Counted from the first letter of the stretch, positions 1 to 7,632 are shown. The stretch: 8,405 nucleotides of DNA from an uncultured Alphaproteobacteria bacterium (GCA_947304085.1 CAMZAC010000021.1:1-8405), one strand, 5' to 3'. The notes: a model not told the origin generated them from the letters alone. Numbers and translations are program-made.

Positions 1-1739
1 AAACCAAACCAAGTATCATTTGTTATATTAATAATTGCATCCGGCATCGCATCAGTTGGCAACAAAGAATCCGAAAAAATTATTTCATAACAAATGGCTG
101 GTGCAAAAGCAAAATCACCATATTTTGTATTTATATTTATTATCTCTTTACCTTTTCCTGCGCTTAATTGACCCGGGGTAGGAATTATATCACCAAACGG
201 TCTGTATTCTCCAAATGGCACCAAATGAGATTTACTGTATATATGTTTTAAAACACCAGTTTTATCACCTATAACCATAGAATTATACATTTTTCCATTT
301 GCATAGCTATTTGCACCCATTATCACATTTGTATTTAAAATATTTGACAAAGGAAAGTTGTCATCAACAATTAAATAAGGGTACGCTGTTTCCGGAAACA
401 CAATTATATCCGGCGATATTGTTTTATCTTCTGTAGCCCAAACGATTAAATCTTTAACTTTATTTTCTGCAATTTGTTGTGCTTCTTGCCTTGACTTTGG
501 CATTTTGTATACAGCAGATTGAGCCGGCTGCACAATTCTTATCATTGGAACATTATCAGTATTTTTCATTTCTGATTTATGCATATTATGTAAACCGTAT
601 ACACAACCGATTACAAATAACGAAACATAAATAACAAACACAAACCAGCAAGATTTTGATTTTTTGTTTCTTATTAATTCTACACAACTACCAATCAAAC
701 CAATTATTATAAAGGATAAACCTAATGCCCCCCACAAGGAAACCGAGTTTATCACCATAGGCATAGTCATAGTTATATTAGATATAGGATTCCATGGAAA
801 ACCAGTAAAAATCCATTCTCGCAACCATAATACCAAAGTCCAACAAGCTGCAAACAAAACAGCCCTACTCGCTGGTTTTCTGGGAACATAACGAATTATT
901 GCAAATGGTAAAGATAATATTATTCCACAAACCAAACCTATACCTATCAAAGCAGGTATTGTCCACACGGCAAACTGTTTTGTTAATTCCGGTATGACAT
1001 AGATTGAATGCAGCACCCACCAAAACATGGCGACACCATAAAAAGCACCAAATGGAAACGCCTGTCCCCAAGATTTCATAAAACTTATTTTTTTTGTATT
1101 TTTCGTTATCAAATAATACATACTGCCAATACCAATTAAAGATAGCATCCATAAATTAAATGGCGCAAAACCAAACGAAGTTATAATTCCAAACAATGCA
1201 CTTAACAAGTATTGTCCTAAACTGTTTTCTTTGATTCTGATAGATTTTAATTTCGTTATAAATTTACCAGGACAACAAGATGCCTGTGCACACAGAGAAT
1301 AATCATTATCAGAATCCGCATATGGATTTTTATAACCCAATTTTTTCAATATTTTTATCTCTAGTTTTTCCATTATTTCTGCATCTTTATCGTTTAAATG
1401 GTCATATCCCTGTAAATGCAACATACCATGCACAATCATATGCGCAGTATGCTCAGGAACAGAAATACCCGCCAAAGCCGCTTCTTTCTTGACAGTATCC
1501 AAAGATATAAAAATATCACCTAATAATATATCATCCCCCAATTCAAAAGATAAAACATTTGTTGGTTTATCTATATTACGGTATTGCTTATTCAGTTTAT
1601 GAATTGTTTTATCATCAACCAACGTTATAGAAACTTCTGCATCTTTGGATAAAGCAAGAACAGCTGCAGATGCAATTTTATCAAAATCTATATTATATTT
1701 TTTCCAATTTTTATTTTCATAGTTTACATAAACTTTCAT
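1..1739 (-). CDS. ybeY-lnt: YbeY-Lnt fusion: endoribonuclease YbeY joined to apolipoprotein N-acyltransferase (3' end off window)
   Basis: Translated by hand from the ATG at 1739, one frame runs 579 codons to the left edge with no stop. Residues 1 to about 142 are YbeY, the metal-dependent RNase that matures the 16S rRNA 3' end. The conserved arginine of YRNIDKPTNVLSF is R54, and the metal-binding signature HGMLHLQGYDH places its histidines at 104, 108 and 114. Residues 143-172 form a linker with cysteines at 150, 155 and 156. From about residue 174 (LGQYLLSALFGI...FAPFNLW) the protein is Lnt, which transfers the third acyl chain to lipoproteins. About seven hydrophobic segments follow, then a nitrilase-type domain from about residue 397. 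Its triad is E450 (FPETAYP), K503 (YSKSHLVPFGE) and C550 (AICYE), with E511 and E552 matching further conserved glutamates. The visible part ends at NDTWFG, so roughly 95-100 residues are missing by comparison with E. coli Lnt. The start is supported by a good Shine-Dalgarno. No ATG lies between the YbeY body and the first Lnt helix, so a separate lnt start is unlikely. Confidence 0.93.
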   Translation of the reverse strand, partial: MKVYVNYENKNWKKYNIDFDKIASAAVLALSKDAEVSITLVDDKTIHKLNKQYRNIDKPTNVLSFELGDDILLGDIFISLDTVKKEAALAGISVPEHTAHMIVHGMLHLQGYDHLNDKDAEIMEKLEIKILKKLGYKNPYADSDNDYSLCAQASCCPGKFITKLKSIRIKENSLGQYLLSALFGIITSFGFAPFNLWMLSLIGIGSMYYLITKNTKKISFMKSWGQAFPFGAFYGVAMFWWVLHSIYVIPELTKQFAVWTIPALIGIGLVCGIILSLPFAIIRYVPRKPASRAVLFAACWTLVLWLREWIFTGFPWNPISNITMTMPMVINSVSLWGALGLSFIIIGLIGSCVELIRNKKSKSCWFVFVIYVSLFVIGCVYGLHNMHKSEMKNTDNVPMIRIVQPAQSAVYKMPKSRQEAQQIAENKVKDLIVWATEDKTISPDIIVFPETAYPYLIVDDNFPLSNILNTNVIMGANSYANGKMYNSMVIGDKTGVLKHIYSKSHLVPFGEYRPFGDIIPTPGQLSAGKGKEIININTKYGDFAFAPAICYEIIFSDSLLPTDAMPDAIINITNDTWFG

Positions 1740-1743
1740 AAAA

Positions 1744-1750
1744 CCCACCT
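1744..1750 (-). promoter_or_regulatory. Ribosome binding site of ybeY-lnt
   Basis: AGGTGGG on the minus strand lies 4 bases before the ATG at 1739 (5 bases if AGGTGG is taken as the core). This good Shine-Dalgarno match fixes the start of the fusion gene at the beginning of the YbeY domain. Confidence 0.7.
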
Positions 1751-1787
1751 GTTTTTACACTAAACTCAACGTGTTGTATCCAAAATC

Positions 1788-1800
1788 TATCAACTTGATA
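1788..1800. promoter_or_regulatory. Perfect palindrome between divergent genes (operator-like)
   Basis: TATCAACTTGATA is a perfect inverted repeat of two 6-base arms around a single C. The right arm is the -35 element proposed for rarA; the left arm is the same TTGATA read on the minus strand, facing ybeY-lnt. It could be an operator or simply two back-to-back -35 elements. I found no convincing minus-strand -10 at 16-18 bases, so a minus promoter here is unproven. Confidence 0.35.
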
Positions 1801-1823
1801 AAACTTTGATTATTTAATATGAT
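1795..1823 (+). promoter_or_regulatory. Probable sigma70-type promoter of rarA
   Basis: TTGATA (1795-1800) and TATGAT (1818-1823) are separated by exactly 17 bases, and each differs from the consensus hexamer at one position. A transcript would start near 1830, giving a leader of about 34 bases before the rarA ATG. The surrounding DNA is very AT-rich, which raises the chance of a fortuitous match. Confidence 0.6.
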
Positions 1824-1863
1824 TATTATACCATAAACAAGAAACAAATAAAATAAAAGTAAA

Positions 1864-3120
1864 ATGACGCGACCACTAGCCGATTTAATGAGACCAAAGA
1901 CAATTGATGAGATTGTCGGTCAATCTGATTTGCTTGGCGAAAATGGGATTATTCATCGTATGGTTGAAAGCGGAAATTTATCCAACTTGTTGTTATGGGG
2001 ACCACCTGGTTGTGGCAAAACAACAATTGCACGCGCATTAGCTAATTCTATAGACATGGATTTTGTACCAATGTCCGCTGTGTTTTCAGGAACAGCCGAT
2101 ATTAAAAAAGCAATGGACGCAGCGCGTATGAATCATGATATTGGACGAAATACTTTATTATTCATAGATGAAATTCATAGATTTAATAAAACCCAACAAG
2201 ATACACTATTACCATATCTTGAGGATGGCACTGTCGTATTTATTGGTGCCACTACGGAAAACCCAAGTTTTAATTTAAATAATGCATTATTGTCCCGTTG
2301 TCATATTGGTGTGTTAAAACCGCTGTCTACAGCTGATTTATTGACTTTGATTAATCGTGCAGAAACATTTATTAATAAAAAGATACCACTTACAAACGAA
2401 GGCAAAACGTATCTTGCACAAATGGCTGATGGAGATGCACGGTTTTTATTAAACACAATTGAATACATATCCAATGCGAAATTTAAAAAAGATTTAACAC
2501 CTGAAGCTTTGGACAAAGTAATTCAGAAACGTGCACCTATGTCTGATAAATCTGGTGATGAACATTATAATTTAATATCCGCTGTTCATAAATCCTTGCG
2601 CGCATCTGATACGGATGCTGCATTATATTGGGTCGCACGAATGATAACATCTGGTCAAGATCCACGATATGTCTTGCGCAGATTGACCAGATTTGCAATG
2701 GAGGATGTCGGATTAGCAGATCCAAATGCTATGCAATTGGCATTATCTGCATGGCAAATTTATGAACGTATGGGCTCTCCAGAAGGTGATATAGCAATAA
2801 CAGAATTAGTTATATATCTTGCAACTGCACCAAAAAGTATTTCTGCCTATAAAGCACAAATGGCATCTTATAAAATTGCACGTGACACGGGCAGTTTAAT
2901 GCCACCAAAAAACATTTTAAATGCCCCAACAAAACTGATGAAAGATTTAGGGTATAGTGATGGTTATGTATATGATCCAGAAACAGAAAGCGGTTGCAGC
3001 GGTCAAAATTGCTTTCCAGAAGACATGAAACGCGTCAGTCTGTATAAACCTGTAGAACGTGGATTTGAACGTGAAATAAAAAAACGTTTTGAATATTGGA
3101 ACAGTTTCAGAAAGAAATAG
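1864..3120 (+). CDS. rarA: Replication-associated recombination protein RarA (MgsA), AAA+ ATPase
   Basis: This 418-residue protein has the full-length RarA/MgsA/WRNIP1 architecture. The family are clamp-loader-like AAA+ ATPases that act at stalled replication forks with SSB and help replication restart. The N-terminus (RPLADLMRPKTIDEIVGQ) is typical. Walker A is GPPGCGKT at 46-53, with cysteine where threonine or serine is common. Walker B is LLFIDEIHRF at 98-107 (D102, E103), sensor 1 is ATTENP at 129-134, the likely arginine finger is R145 in LLSRC, and sensor 2 is GDAR at 190-193. The C-terminal tetramerisation part includes DEHYNLISAVHKSLRASD (232-249) and EDVGLADP (280-287). The tail YKPVERGFEREIKKR is like alphaproteobacterial members. 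A weak AAAAG precedes the ATG, and no in-frame start lies just upstream. It is transcribed alone, divergently from ybeY-lnt, and its stop is 7 bases from the stop of the facing gene. Confidence 0.96.
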   Translation: MTRPLADLMRPKTIDEIVGQSDLLGENGIIHRMVESGNLSNLLLWGPPGCGKTTIARALANSIDMDFVPMSAVFSGTADIKKAMDAARMNHDIGRNTLLFIDEIHRFNKTQQDTLLPYLEDGTVVFIGATTENPSFNLNNALLSRCHIGVLKPLSTADLLTLINRAETFINKKIPLTNEGKTYLAQMADGDARFLLNTIEYISNAKFKKDLTPEALDKVIQKRAPMSDKSGDEHYNLISAVHKSLRASDTDAALYWVARMITSGQDPRYVLRRLTRFAMEDVGLADPNAMQLALSAWQIYERMGSPEGDIAITELVIYLATAPKSISAYKAQMASYKIARDTGSLMPPKNILNAPTKLMKDLGYSDGYVYDPETESGCSGQNCFPEDMKRVSLYKPVERGFEREIKKRFEYWNSFRKK

Positions 3121-3127
3121 CTTTCAA

Positions 3128-4000
3128 TCAGAATAATATCTTTATATCCAAACCAACCTGCACTTCTTCTAATTCAAATTCATAATCAAAATGCCCAACC
3201 CATTGGGTATTACCATATTGACGCAACAACTTCAGGTTTAACCATTCCTGGTTTGGCAACAAATATTTATTAGTTGATTTTTTGAAATCAAACCCAATGC
3301 CACCATGCCAATCGTATTTAAAACGAAAATAAGCTTCTGGAACAAAATCAATATACGATACCCCACGATCTTCTTTGAACACCCACGTAGATTTTACAGT
3401 TCCAGCCAATGTTAGACCTGCGAAATTTCTTCCAAAACGCAAGCCCGCATAATATGAAGAATCAGCATATTCTGGCGTTCTGACATGCGAAGAACCCCAC
3501 AATTTTAACCCAAACAAAGCATCTGAAATAATCTTAGACTGCCCCGTTCCATGATTCATACGATATGTTCCACCAAATTCAGTGCTGGAAAAACCGTTTT
3601 CATCATCGTGTGTAAAATCAATCTGATAATGCATCTTAGCATGTATAACAAAATTGTTATTTATACCATAACCAATATATTGTCCCACCCGCAACTTGCT
3701 ATCCATAAAATACGCATATGTATCAGATAAAAATTTATTATCCGGAACCAAGAACAACGGATCAGACAAATCGTTCGCTAATATACTACGAAACGCGGGC
3801 TGTATTTGTTGTGCAATATATCCATTTGATGTTTGATTTGAATTTGCACGTGTTGTTTGTGGCGCAACAAAGGGTTCTTCTGATACCACATCTCCTGCAA
3901 CAGCATCATCAGAAACAGACGCATCAGACAAAACCACACCTTCTGCAAATGCAGAACCCATACAAAATAATCCGCACAAGACAAACAGATATTTTTTCAT
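3128..4000 (-). CDS. Exported protein of unknown function, probable outer-membrane beta-barrel (second gene of pair)
   Basis: I do not recognise this 290-residue protein. It opens with a Sec signal peptide (MKKYLFVLCGLFCMGSAFA), with likely cleavage after A19 (A-F-A, then E). No lipobox is seen. Residues 20-45 are acidic and low-complexity (D26, D31, D32, D37, E41, E42; first arginine at 51). From about residue 95 the chain has alternating polar and aromatic/hydrophobic stretches rich in Y, F, G and N, and it ends VGLDIKILF. A terminal phenylalanine after an amphipathic strand is the usual C-terminal signature of outer-membrane barrels. Residues 78-103 resemble residues 110-135 of the upstream gene, so the two are probably distant paralogues. 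The start is supported by AAGGTG 8-9 bases upstream. It lies 18 bases after the upstream gene and is probably cotranscribed with it. The barrel call is inferred from composition and termini. Confidence 0.8.
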   Translation of the reverse strand: MKKYLFVLCGLFCMGSAFAEGVVLSDASVSDDAVAGDVVSEEPFVAPQTTRANSNQTSNGYIAQQIQPAFRSILANDLSDPLFLVPDNKFLSDTYAYFMDSKLRVGQYIGYGINNNFVIHAKMHYQIDFTHDDENGFSSTEFGGTYRMNHGTGQSKIISDALFGLKLWGSSHVRTPEYADSSYYAGLRFGRNFAGLTLAGTVKSTWVFKEDRGVSYIDFVPEAYFRFKYDWHGGIGFDFKKSTNKYLLPNQEWLNLKLLRQYGNTQWVGHFDYEFELEEVQVGLDIKILF

Positions 4001-4009
4001 CTTATAAAC

Positions 4010-4016
4010 ACCTTGA
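4010..4016 (-). promoter_or_regulatory. Ribosome binding site of the 290-residue exported protein
   Basis: CAAGGTG on the minus strand lies 9 bases before the ATG at 4000, inside the 18-base gap after the upstream stop. The short gap and the lack of a terminator in it support cotranscription with the 433-residue gene. Confidence 0.6.
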
Positions 4017-4018
4017 TA

Positions 4019-5320
4019 TTAGAAATACAATATTGCTTGGACCCCGATTTTCCATTCTTTATAACTATCCATCTTATAATTTCCTTCTATAAAGGCCAAC
4101 GAACTTGCTGGATTAGTTAAATACGTACCTGGGTGGTCAGCATCCTCTACAGGATCTGGATATACATCATACATCATATATCTCTTAATCTTTCCCTTAG
4201 CAGAATCATACAGTGCAGTTGATGCATACAAATTCAACGCAAAGAATTCGTTCGGCTGAATACCAATATTTCCTTTTATATTAACTTGATTGTGCCAGTC
4301 ATAATGACCCAAAACCAATTCACCCCCCAAATAAGTATACTTATTTAAAACAGAAAAAACACCTGCACCTGCCTCCGCATATATAATATCTTTAACATCT
4401 TGCTTGTAAGTAAACGCAAGTATGTCACCGATTGAATAATCAACTCTTACTCCATATGCTTCGCCATCTGTCAAATTAGAATAGCCCAAACGCGCCAATC
4501 CATATATTGTTGTTCTATCGACTTTATATCCTGCTTTACCCTCGAACATAAGTGTATTTGCTTCATCTTTTTGGTGCTGAAAAGAACCTGAGAACATAGC
4601 AATCCATTTATCCGTATCAATAAAACGATTTTGCAAACCAATACCAAACACTCTTAATCCGGAATTTCTACCCGAAACATTAAAATAATCACCTGTCCAA
4701 TCTGTAAACTTTGTTCTCGTAATATCATATTGTGCCATCAACATCAACGACAATGTATCAGACAAACCAAAACTAAAATCTTCCTTTACCAAAAACTGAG
4801 ACAAATTAACCTTGCCATTTAGTCCGATAACCCCACTCTCTGGCACATACTCCATATAACTAGACGTTGGATCAAAATCCATATCTCTGAAAGAACCACT
4901 CAAAACGTTAGCCTTAAAACTATTCTTAGCATAAGAAAAATCTGTCACAGAACCAAATCTGCCTTTTAACGGTTGAAAAAATGGGTGAGCCAAAAAATAT
5001 TTACGTTCAGTTGATGTACGTGCCTGTTTTGTTTGAACAACAGACTTTTTTTGTTTCACCGGCTTTTCATAAACAACACGGGGTTCATCGCGATACACAC
5101 GAGCATTATTTGCTGGTTGCACAGATTGAGTATAATAAACATTATTCGTTATTGTATTGCTATAATTGCCTGTTCTGCGACTGGTTTTTGTTGCCTTGCG
5201 TGGTGTTTCTACAGAACGAGTATCTATATATTGGCTGCTTTCTTTACGATATCCGTATTCCTCTGCACCAAAAGCAGGAAACATCCCAAGTAAACATAAA
5301 ACAAACATATATTTTTTCAT
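4019..5320 (-). CDS. Exported protein of unknown function, probable outer-membrane beta-barrel (first gene of pair)
   Basis: I do not recognise this 433-residue protein. Its signal peptide is MKKYMFVLCLLGMFPAFGA, with cleavage near residues 18-19. A long basic, polar and probably disordered segment follows (about 22-108), with 19 Lys/Arg against about 7 acidic residues between 25 and 107. The rest looks like beta-barrel: repeated short strands with alternating aromatic residues (for example TIYGLARLGYSNL and GVRVDYSIGDILAFTY), many glycines, and the C-terminal strand WKIGVQAILYF ending in F. Residues 110-135 (beginning LAHPFFQPLKG) match the downstream protein at the same junction between linker and barrel, including the L..P.F spacing. 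The start is set by a strong Shine-Dalgarno, and an extended -10 promoter lies just upstream. It is probably the first gene of a two-gene transcript. The protein could be a porin-like or autotransporter-like barrel, or a structural surface protein; the sequence does not decide. Confidence 0.82.
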   Translation of the reverse strand: MKKYMFVLCLLGMFPAFGAEEYGYRKESSQYIDTRSVETPRKATKTSRRTGNYSNTITNNVYYTQSVQPANNARVYRDEPRVVYEKPVKQKKSVVQTKQARTSTERKYFLAHPFFQPLKGRFGSVTDFSYAKNSFKANVLSGSFRDMDFDPTSSYMEYVPESGVIGLNGKVNLSQFLVKEDFSFGLSDTLSLMLMAQYDITRTKFTDWTGDYFNVSGRNSGLRVFGIGLQNRFIDTDKWIAMFSGSFQHQKDEANTLMFEGKAGYKVDRTTIYGLARLGYSNLTDGEAYGVRVDYSIGDILAFTYKQDVKDIIYAEAGAGVFSVLNKYTYLGGELVLGHYDWHNQVNIKGNIGIQPNEFFALNLYASTALYDSAKGKIKRYMMYDVYPDPVEDADHPGTYLTNPASSLAFIEGNYKMDSYKEWKIGVQAILYF

Positions 5321-5327
5321 ACAAAAA

Positions 5328-5335
5328 CTCCTTTC
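5328..5335 (-). promoter_or_regulatory. Ribosome binding site of the 433-residue exported protein
   Basis: GAAAGGAG on the minus strand lies 7 bases before the ATG at 5320. It is the strongest Shine-Dalgarno in the window and suggests efficient translation, as expected for an abundant envelope protein. Confidence 0.75.
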
Positions 5336-5347
5336 ACATTTTTCATG

Positions 5348-5356
5348 ATTATATCA
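5348..5356 (-). promoter_or_regulatory. Extended -10 promoter upstream of the beta-barrel gene pair
   Basis: TGATATAAT on the minus strand is a perfect extended -10 (TG-n-TATAAT). At 17-base spacing the upstream hexamer is only TTTTTT, so the extended -10 would have to carry recognition. The start would be near 5341, giving a leader of about 20 bases with the Shine-Dalgarno in it. The region between ftsK and this gene (5321-5411) is otherwise AT-rich with no other feature I can support. Confidence 0.55.
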
Positions 5357-5411
5357 TAAAAACAGAACATAAAAAAGTTAAAAATAACGAAAATAACACA
5401 CAAAATACAAT

Positions 5412-7625
5412 CTATAAAATATGACGCTTTCCAGATGCATCCGCCGCACTTATTATACCATCGGTCTCCATACGTTCAATCAAAGTAGCCGCCTTGTTAT
5501 ACCCAATTGCTAAACGACGTTGCAGATATGAAATAGTAGGCTTTTTATCACGTAAAACAATTTCTTTGGCTTGTTCATATAAATCATCAGATTTCGATGT
5601 GCCACCCGCTGTCTGCACAGCTGCCCCAACTTCTGCTTCGCCCCCCTCTTCAGATGTGACACCTTCTGCGTACTCTGGTTCACCTTGTTCGCGCAAGAAA
5701 TCACCTATTGCGGTCAACTCTTCATCAGAAATAAATGCGGCATGTATACGAACAGGGACACGACCTGCCTCACTGAACAACATATCACCACACGACAATA
5801 AATTTTCTGCGCCCTTTTCACCTAATGTTGTCATAGAATCTATATTACTGCGCGCTTGGAAAGAAATACGCGTTGGGAAATTTGCCTTGATAACGCCAGT
5901 AATTGTTGTCGCATCTGGTCTTTGTGTAGCCATAACTAAATGAATTCCAGCAGCACGAGCTTTTTGCGCAATACGTTGAACACATGCTTCAACTTCTTTA
6001 CGCGCCAACGACATTAAATCTGCAACCTCATCAATGATGATAACAATATAAGGCATATCAGACAAATCGACTTCTTGGGTTTCAAATTCCAGCTCACCAG
6101 TTTCAGGGTCTGTTCCGACGGCAACCTGATGTGTTATTGTTTCACCACTTTCGCGTTTAGCAGAAACAATTTCATTATAACTTTCTATGTTGCGTGCATT
6201 GACCAATTGTAATTGTTTATACCGTTCTTCCATTTCACGCACAGCCCATTTCAAAGCATTCACAGCGGCTGCTGGATCCAATTTTACAATTGGGGTAATT
6301 AAATGCGGTATATCATCCCAAAAACCAAAATCAACACCTTTTGGATCAATAATAATTAATTTACATTTATCTGGTGTGAAATGATACACAATAGATGTAA
6401 TAATAGATTGCACAAACACAGACTTACCGGAACCAGTTCGACCAGCAATCAACATATGTGGCATTTTCGCTAAATCAAAATACATTGGGTTACCACCAAT
6501 ATCCACACCCAATGCCAACGGTATTTTATATTTAGAATTTATAAACAAATTATTATCAATTAAACCACGATATCTGACAGTTTGACGTTTAAGATTTACC
6601 ATTTCAACACCTATTAATTGGGTTGATGGTATATGTGCAATACGAATATTTTCTGTTGCCATTGCACGCGTCATATCTTTCACAGTTTTGCTGACATCAA
6701 CCATACGCGTTCCGCTATCCGGCATAAATTCATACAGTGTCACAATCGGACCAGGATGAATTCCAGTCACCTTTCCATTAACACCATATTCTGAAAAATG
6801 AATTTCCATTGCTTCGGCATTAGACCTTAATTCTGGGGTAATAACATTTTTACCAAACACAGATTTTTCAAGCAATTCAGGATCAGGTAATTCATATTCG
6901 TGTTCTTCAACAACACTGACCGCCCTTTTACGCGATGCACGTTTACGCTTTGGTTTTTCTTCTTCAGCTTCTTCTTCCTCTTCCGTTTCTTCATCCTCTT
7001 CTTCAACTTCTTCCTCTTCATATTCTGGTTCCAGCGGTGTCATCAAATGGAAAGCGGACATCATATTACGAAACAGTCTATATACAGTCCTTGCTGCAGT
7101 TTTTACATGATACCATTTCACATGTAATAAAATACCAGCCATAACAAAAAACAAAAACAACAAAACAATACCTACTGGAACAGATGTAGCCGATAAAATC
7201 GGACCAATATCTGCGGCAACGATCGCCCCAAGCATACCTCCGTAAGTATTAGACACAGAAATTAATCCCAATCCCGCAGCCCCAATACACAATGTCACAA
7301 AACCACGCAACATATTGTATTCTGGTGCTATGTCTTCTTCCCAGCTAAACAACAAACGTAACCCGAACCTGCCCAAACATAAAAATACAAATAATGTTGG
7401 TATAAACCCCAAAATATAGCGTATAAAACCAACAATATTACCAGACACAGTCTGAACACCAAAATTACTCTCTGTTGCAAAACCAGACAAATACGGATTA
7501 AAAAAACACAGTGAAATAACCAACCATAAAGACATCAAACACAATACGATTCCAACCCCACGCAATAACAAATTACGCAATACAATTGAAATACTGGTTG
7601 GCAAAAACTTTGTTTTTTTCTCCAT
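5412..7625 (-). CDS. ftsK: DNA translocase FtsK/SpoIIIE family
   Basis: This 737-residue protein (from the ATG at 7625) is a complete FtsK, the hexameric septal motor that pumps chromosome ends during division and activates XerCD at dif. About four hydrophobic segments lie near residues 20-42, 63-85, 106-125 and 148-168. A linker follows with a run of Glu/Asp (203-223) and then a basic patch KPKRKRASRKR (224-234). The motor has Walker A GRTGSGKS at 395-402, Walker B with D532 and E533 in IIIDEVADLM, TQRPD (567-571), and GAENLLSCGDMLF. The C-terminal winged-helix gamma domain (about 680-737, including LQRRLAIGYNKAATLIERME) reads KOPS and contacts XerD in this family. The linker is far shorter than in E. 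coli FtsK. The frame extends upstream to a TTG at 7661; I prefer the ATG because MEKKTKFLP is a normal cytoplasmic N-terminus, but neither start has a clear Shine-Dalgarno. It follows the PAP2 gene by 39 bases. Confidence 0.95.
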   Translation of the reverse strand: MEKKTKFLPTSISIVLRNLLLRGVGIVLCLMSLWLVISLCFFNPYLSGFATESNFGVQTVSGNIVGFIRYILGFIPTLFVFLCLGRFGLRLLFSWEEDIAPEYNMLRGFVTLCIGAAGLGLISVSNTYGGMLGAIVAADIGPILSATSVPVGIVLLFLFFVMAGILLHVKWYHVKTAARTVYRLFRNMMSAFHLMTPLEPEYEEEEVEEEDEETEEEEEAEEEKPKRKRASRKRAVSVVEEHEYELPDPELLEKSVFGKNVITPELRSNAEAMEIHFSEYGVNGKVTGIHPGPIVTLYEFMPDSGTRMVDVSKTVKDMTRAMATENIRIAHIPSTQLIGVEMVNLKRQTVRYRGLIDNNLFINSKYKIPLALGVDIGGNPMYFDLAKMPHMLIAGRTGSGKSVFVQSIITSIVYHFTPDKCKLIIIDPKGVDFGFWDDIPHLITPIVKLDPAAAVNALKWAVREMEERYKQLQLVNARNIESYNEIVSAKRESGETITHQVAVGTDPETGELEFETQEVDLSDMPYIVIIIDEVADLMSLARKEVEACVQRIAQKARAAGIHLVMATQRPDATTITGVIKANFPTRISFQARSNIDSMTTLGEKGAENLLSCGDMLFSEAGRVPVRIHAAFISDEELTAIGDFLREQGEPEYAEGVTSEEGGEAEVGAAVQTAGGTSKSDDLYEQAKEIVLRDKKPTISYLQRRLAIGYNKAATLIERMETDGIISAADASGKRHIL
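6957..7019 (-). repeat. Low-complexity GAA/GAG tract in ftsK (acidic linker)
   Basis: Sixty-three bases are almost purely purine on the minus strand. They encode a run of Glu with a few Asp, Val, Thr and Ala, residues 203-223 of FtsK. Imperfect GAA/GAG repeats like this can change length by slippage. The tract keeps the FtsK frame. Confidence 0.7.
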
Positions 7626-7632
7626 ACGGGGT

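Noticed and set aside
865..1152. 95-codon minus-strand open frame inside the Lnt region
   Set aside because: It is a different frame from the Lnt reading frame, has no recognisable motif, and fully overlaps conserved Lnt helices; it is a shadow.
1260..1350. Separate lnt gene starting within the junction at a TTG codon
   Set aside because: Leu TTG codons occur at 1349 and 1340, but there is no Shine-Dalgarno or stop for YbeY, so the upstream protein would still read through into Lnt.
3104..3125. GAAAG/CTTTC hairpin at the end of rarA
   Set aside because: The 5-bp stem has no T-run following on either strand.
5376..5393. GTTA-TTTT-TAAC followed by six T on the minus strand, as a terminator after ftsK
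   Set aside because: The stem is only four weak AT-rich base pairs in a very AT-rich gap, too little to call an intrinsic terminator.
3718..5424. Plus-strand open frames opposite the two exported-protein genes
   Set aside because: They lack signal peptides, family motifs and ribosome binding sites, and lie antisense to frames with clear starts, signal peptides and barrel-like ends.
6827..7144. Open frames on both strands across the Glu-rich FtsK tract
   Set aside because: They arise from the low-complexity GAA/GAG repeat read in other frames, giving poly-Lys or poly-Phe/Leu strings; they are not real proteins.
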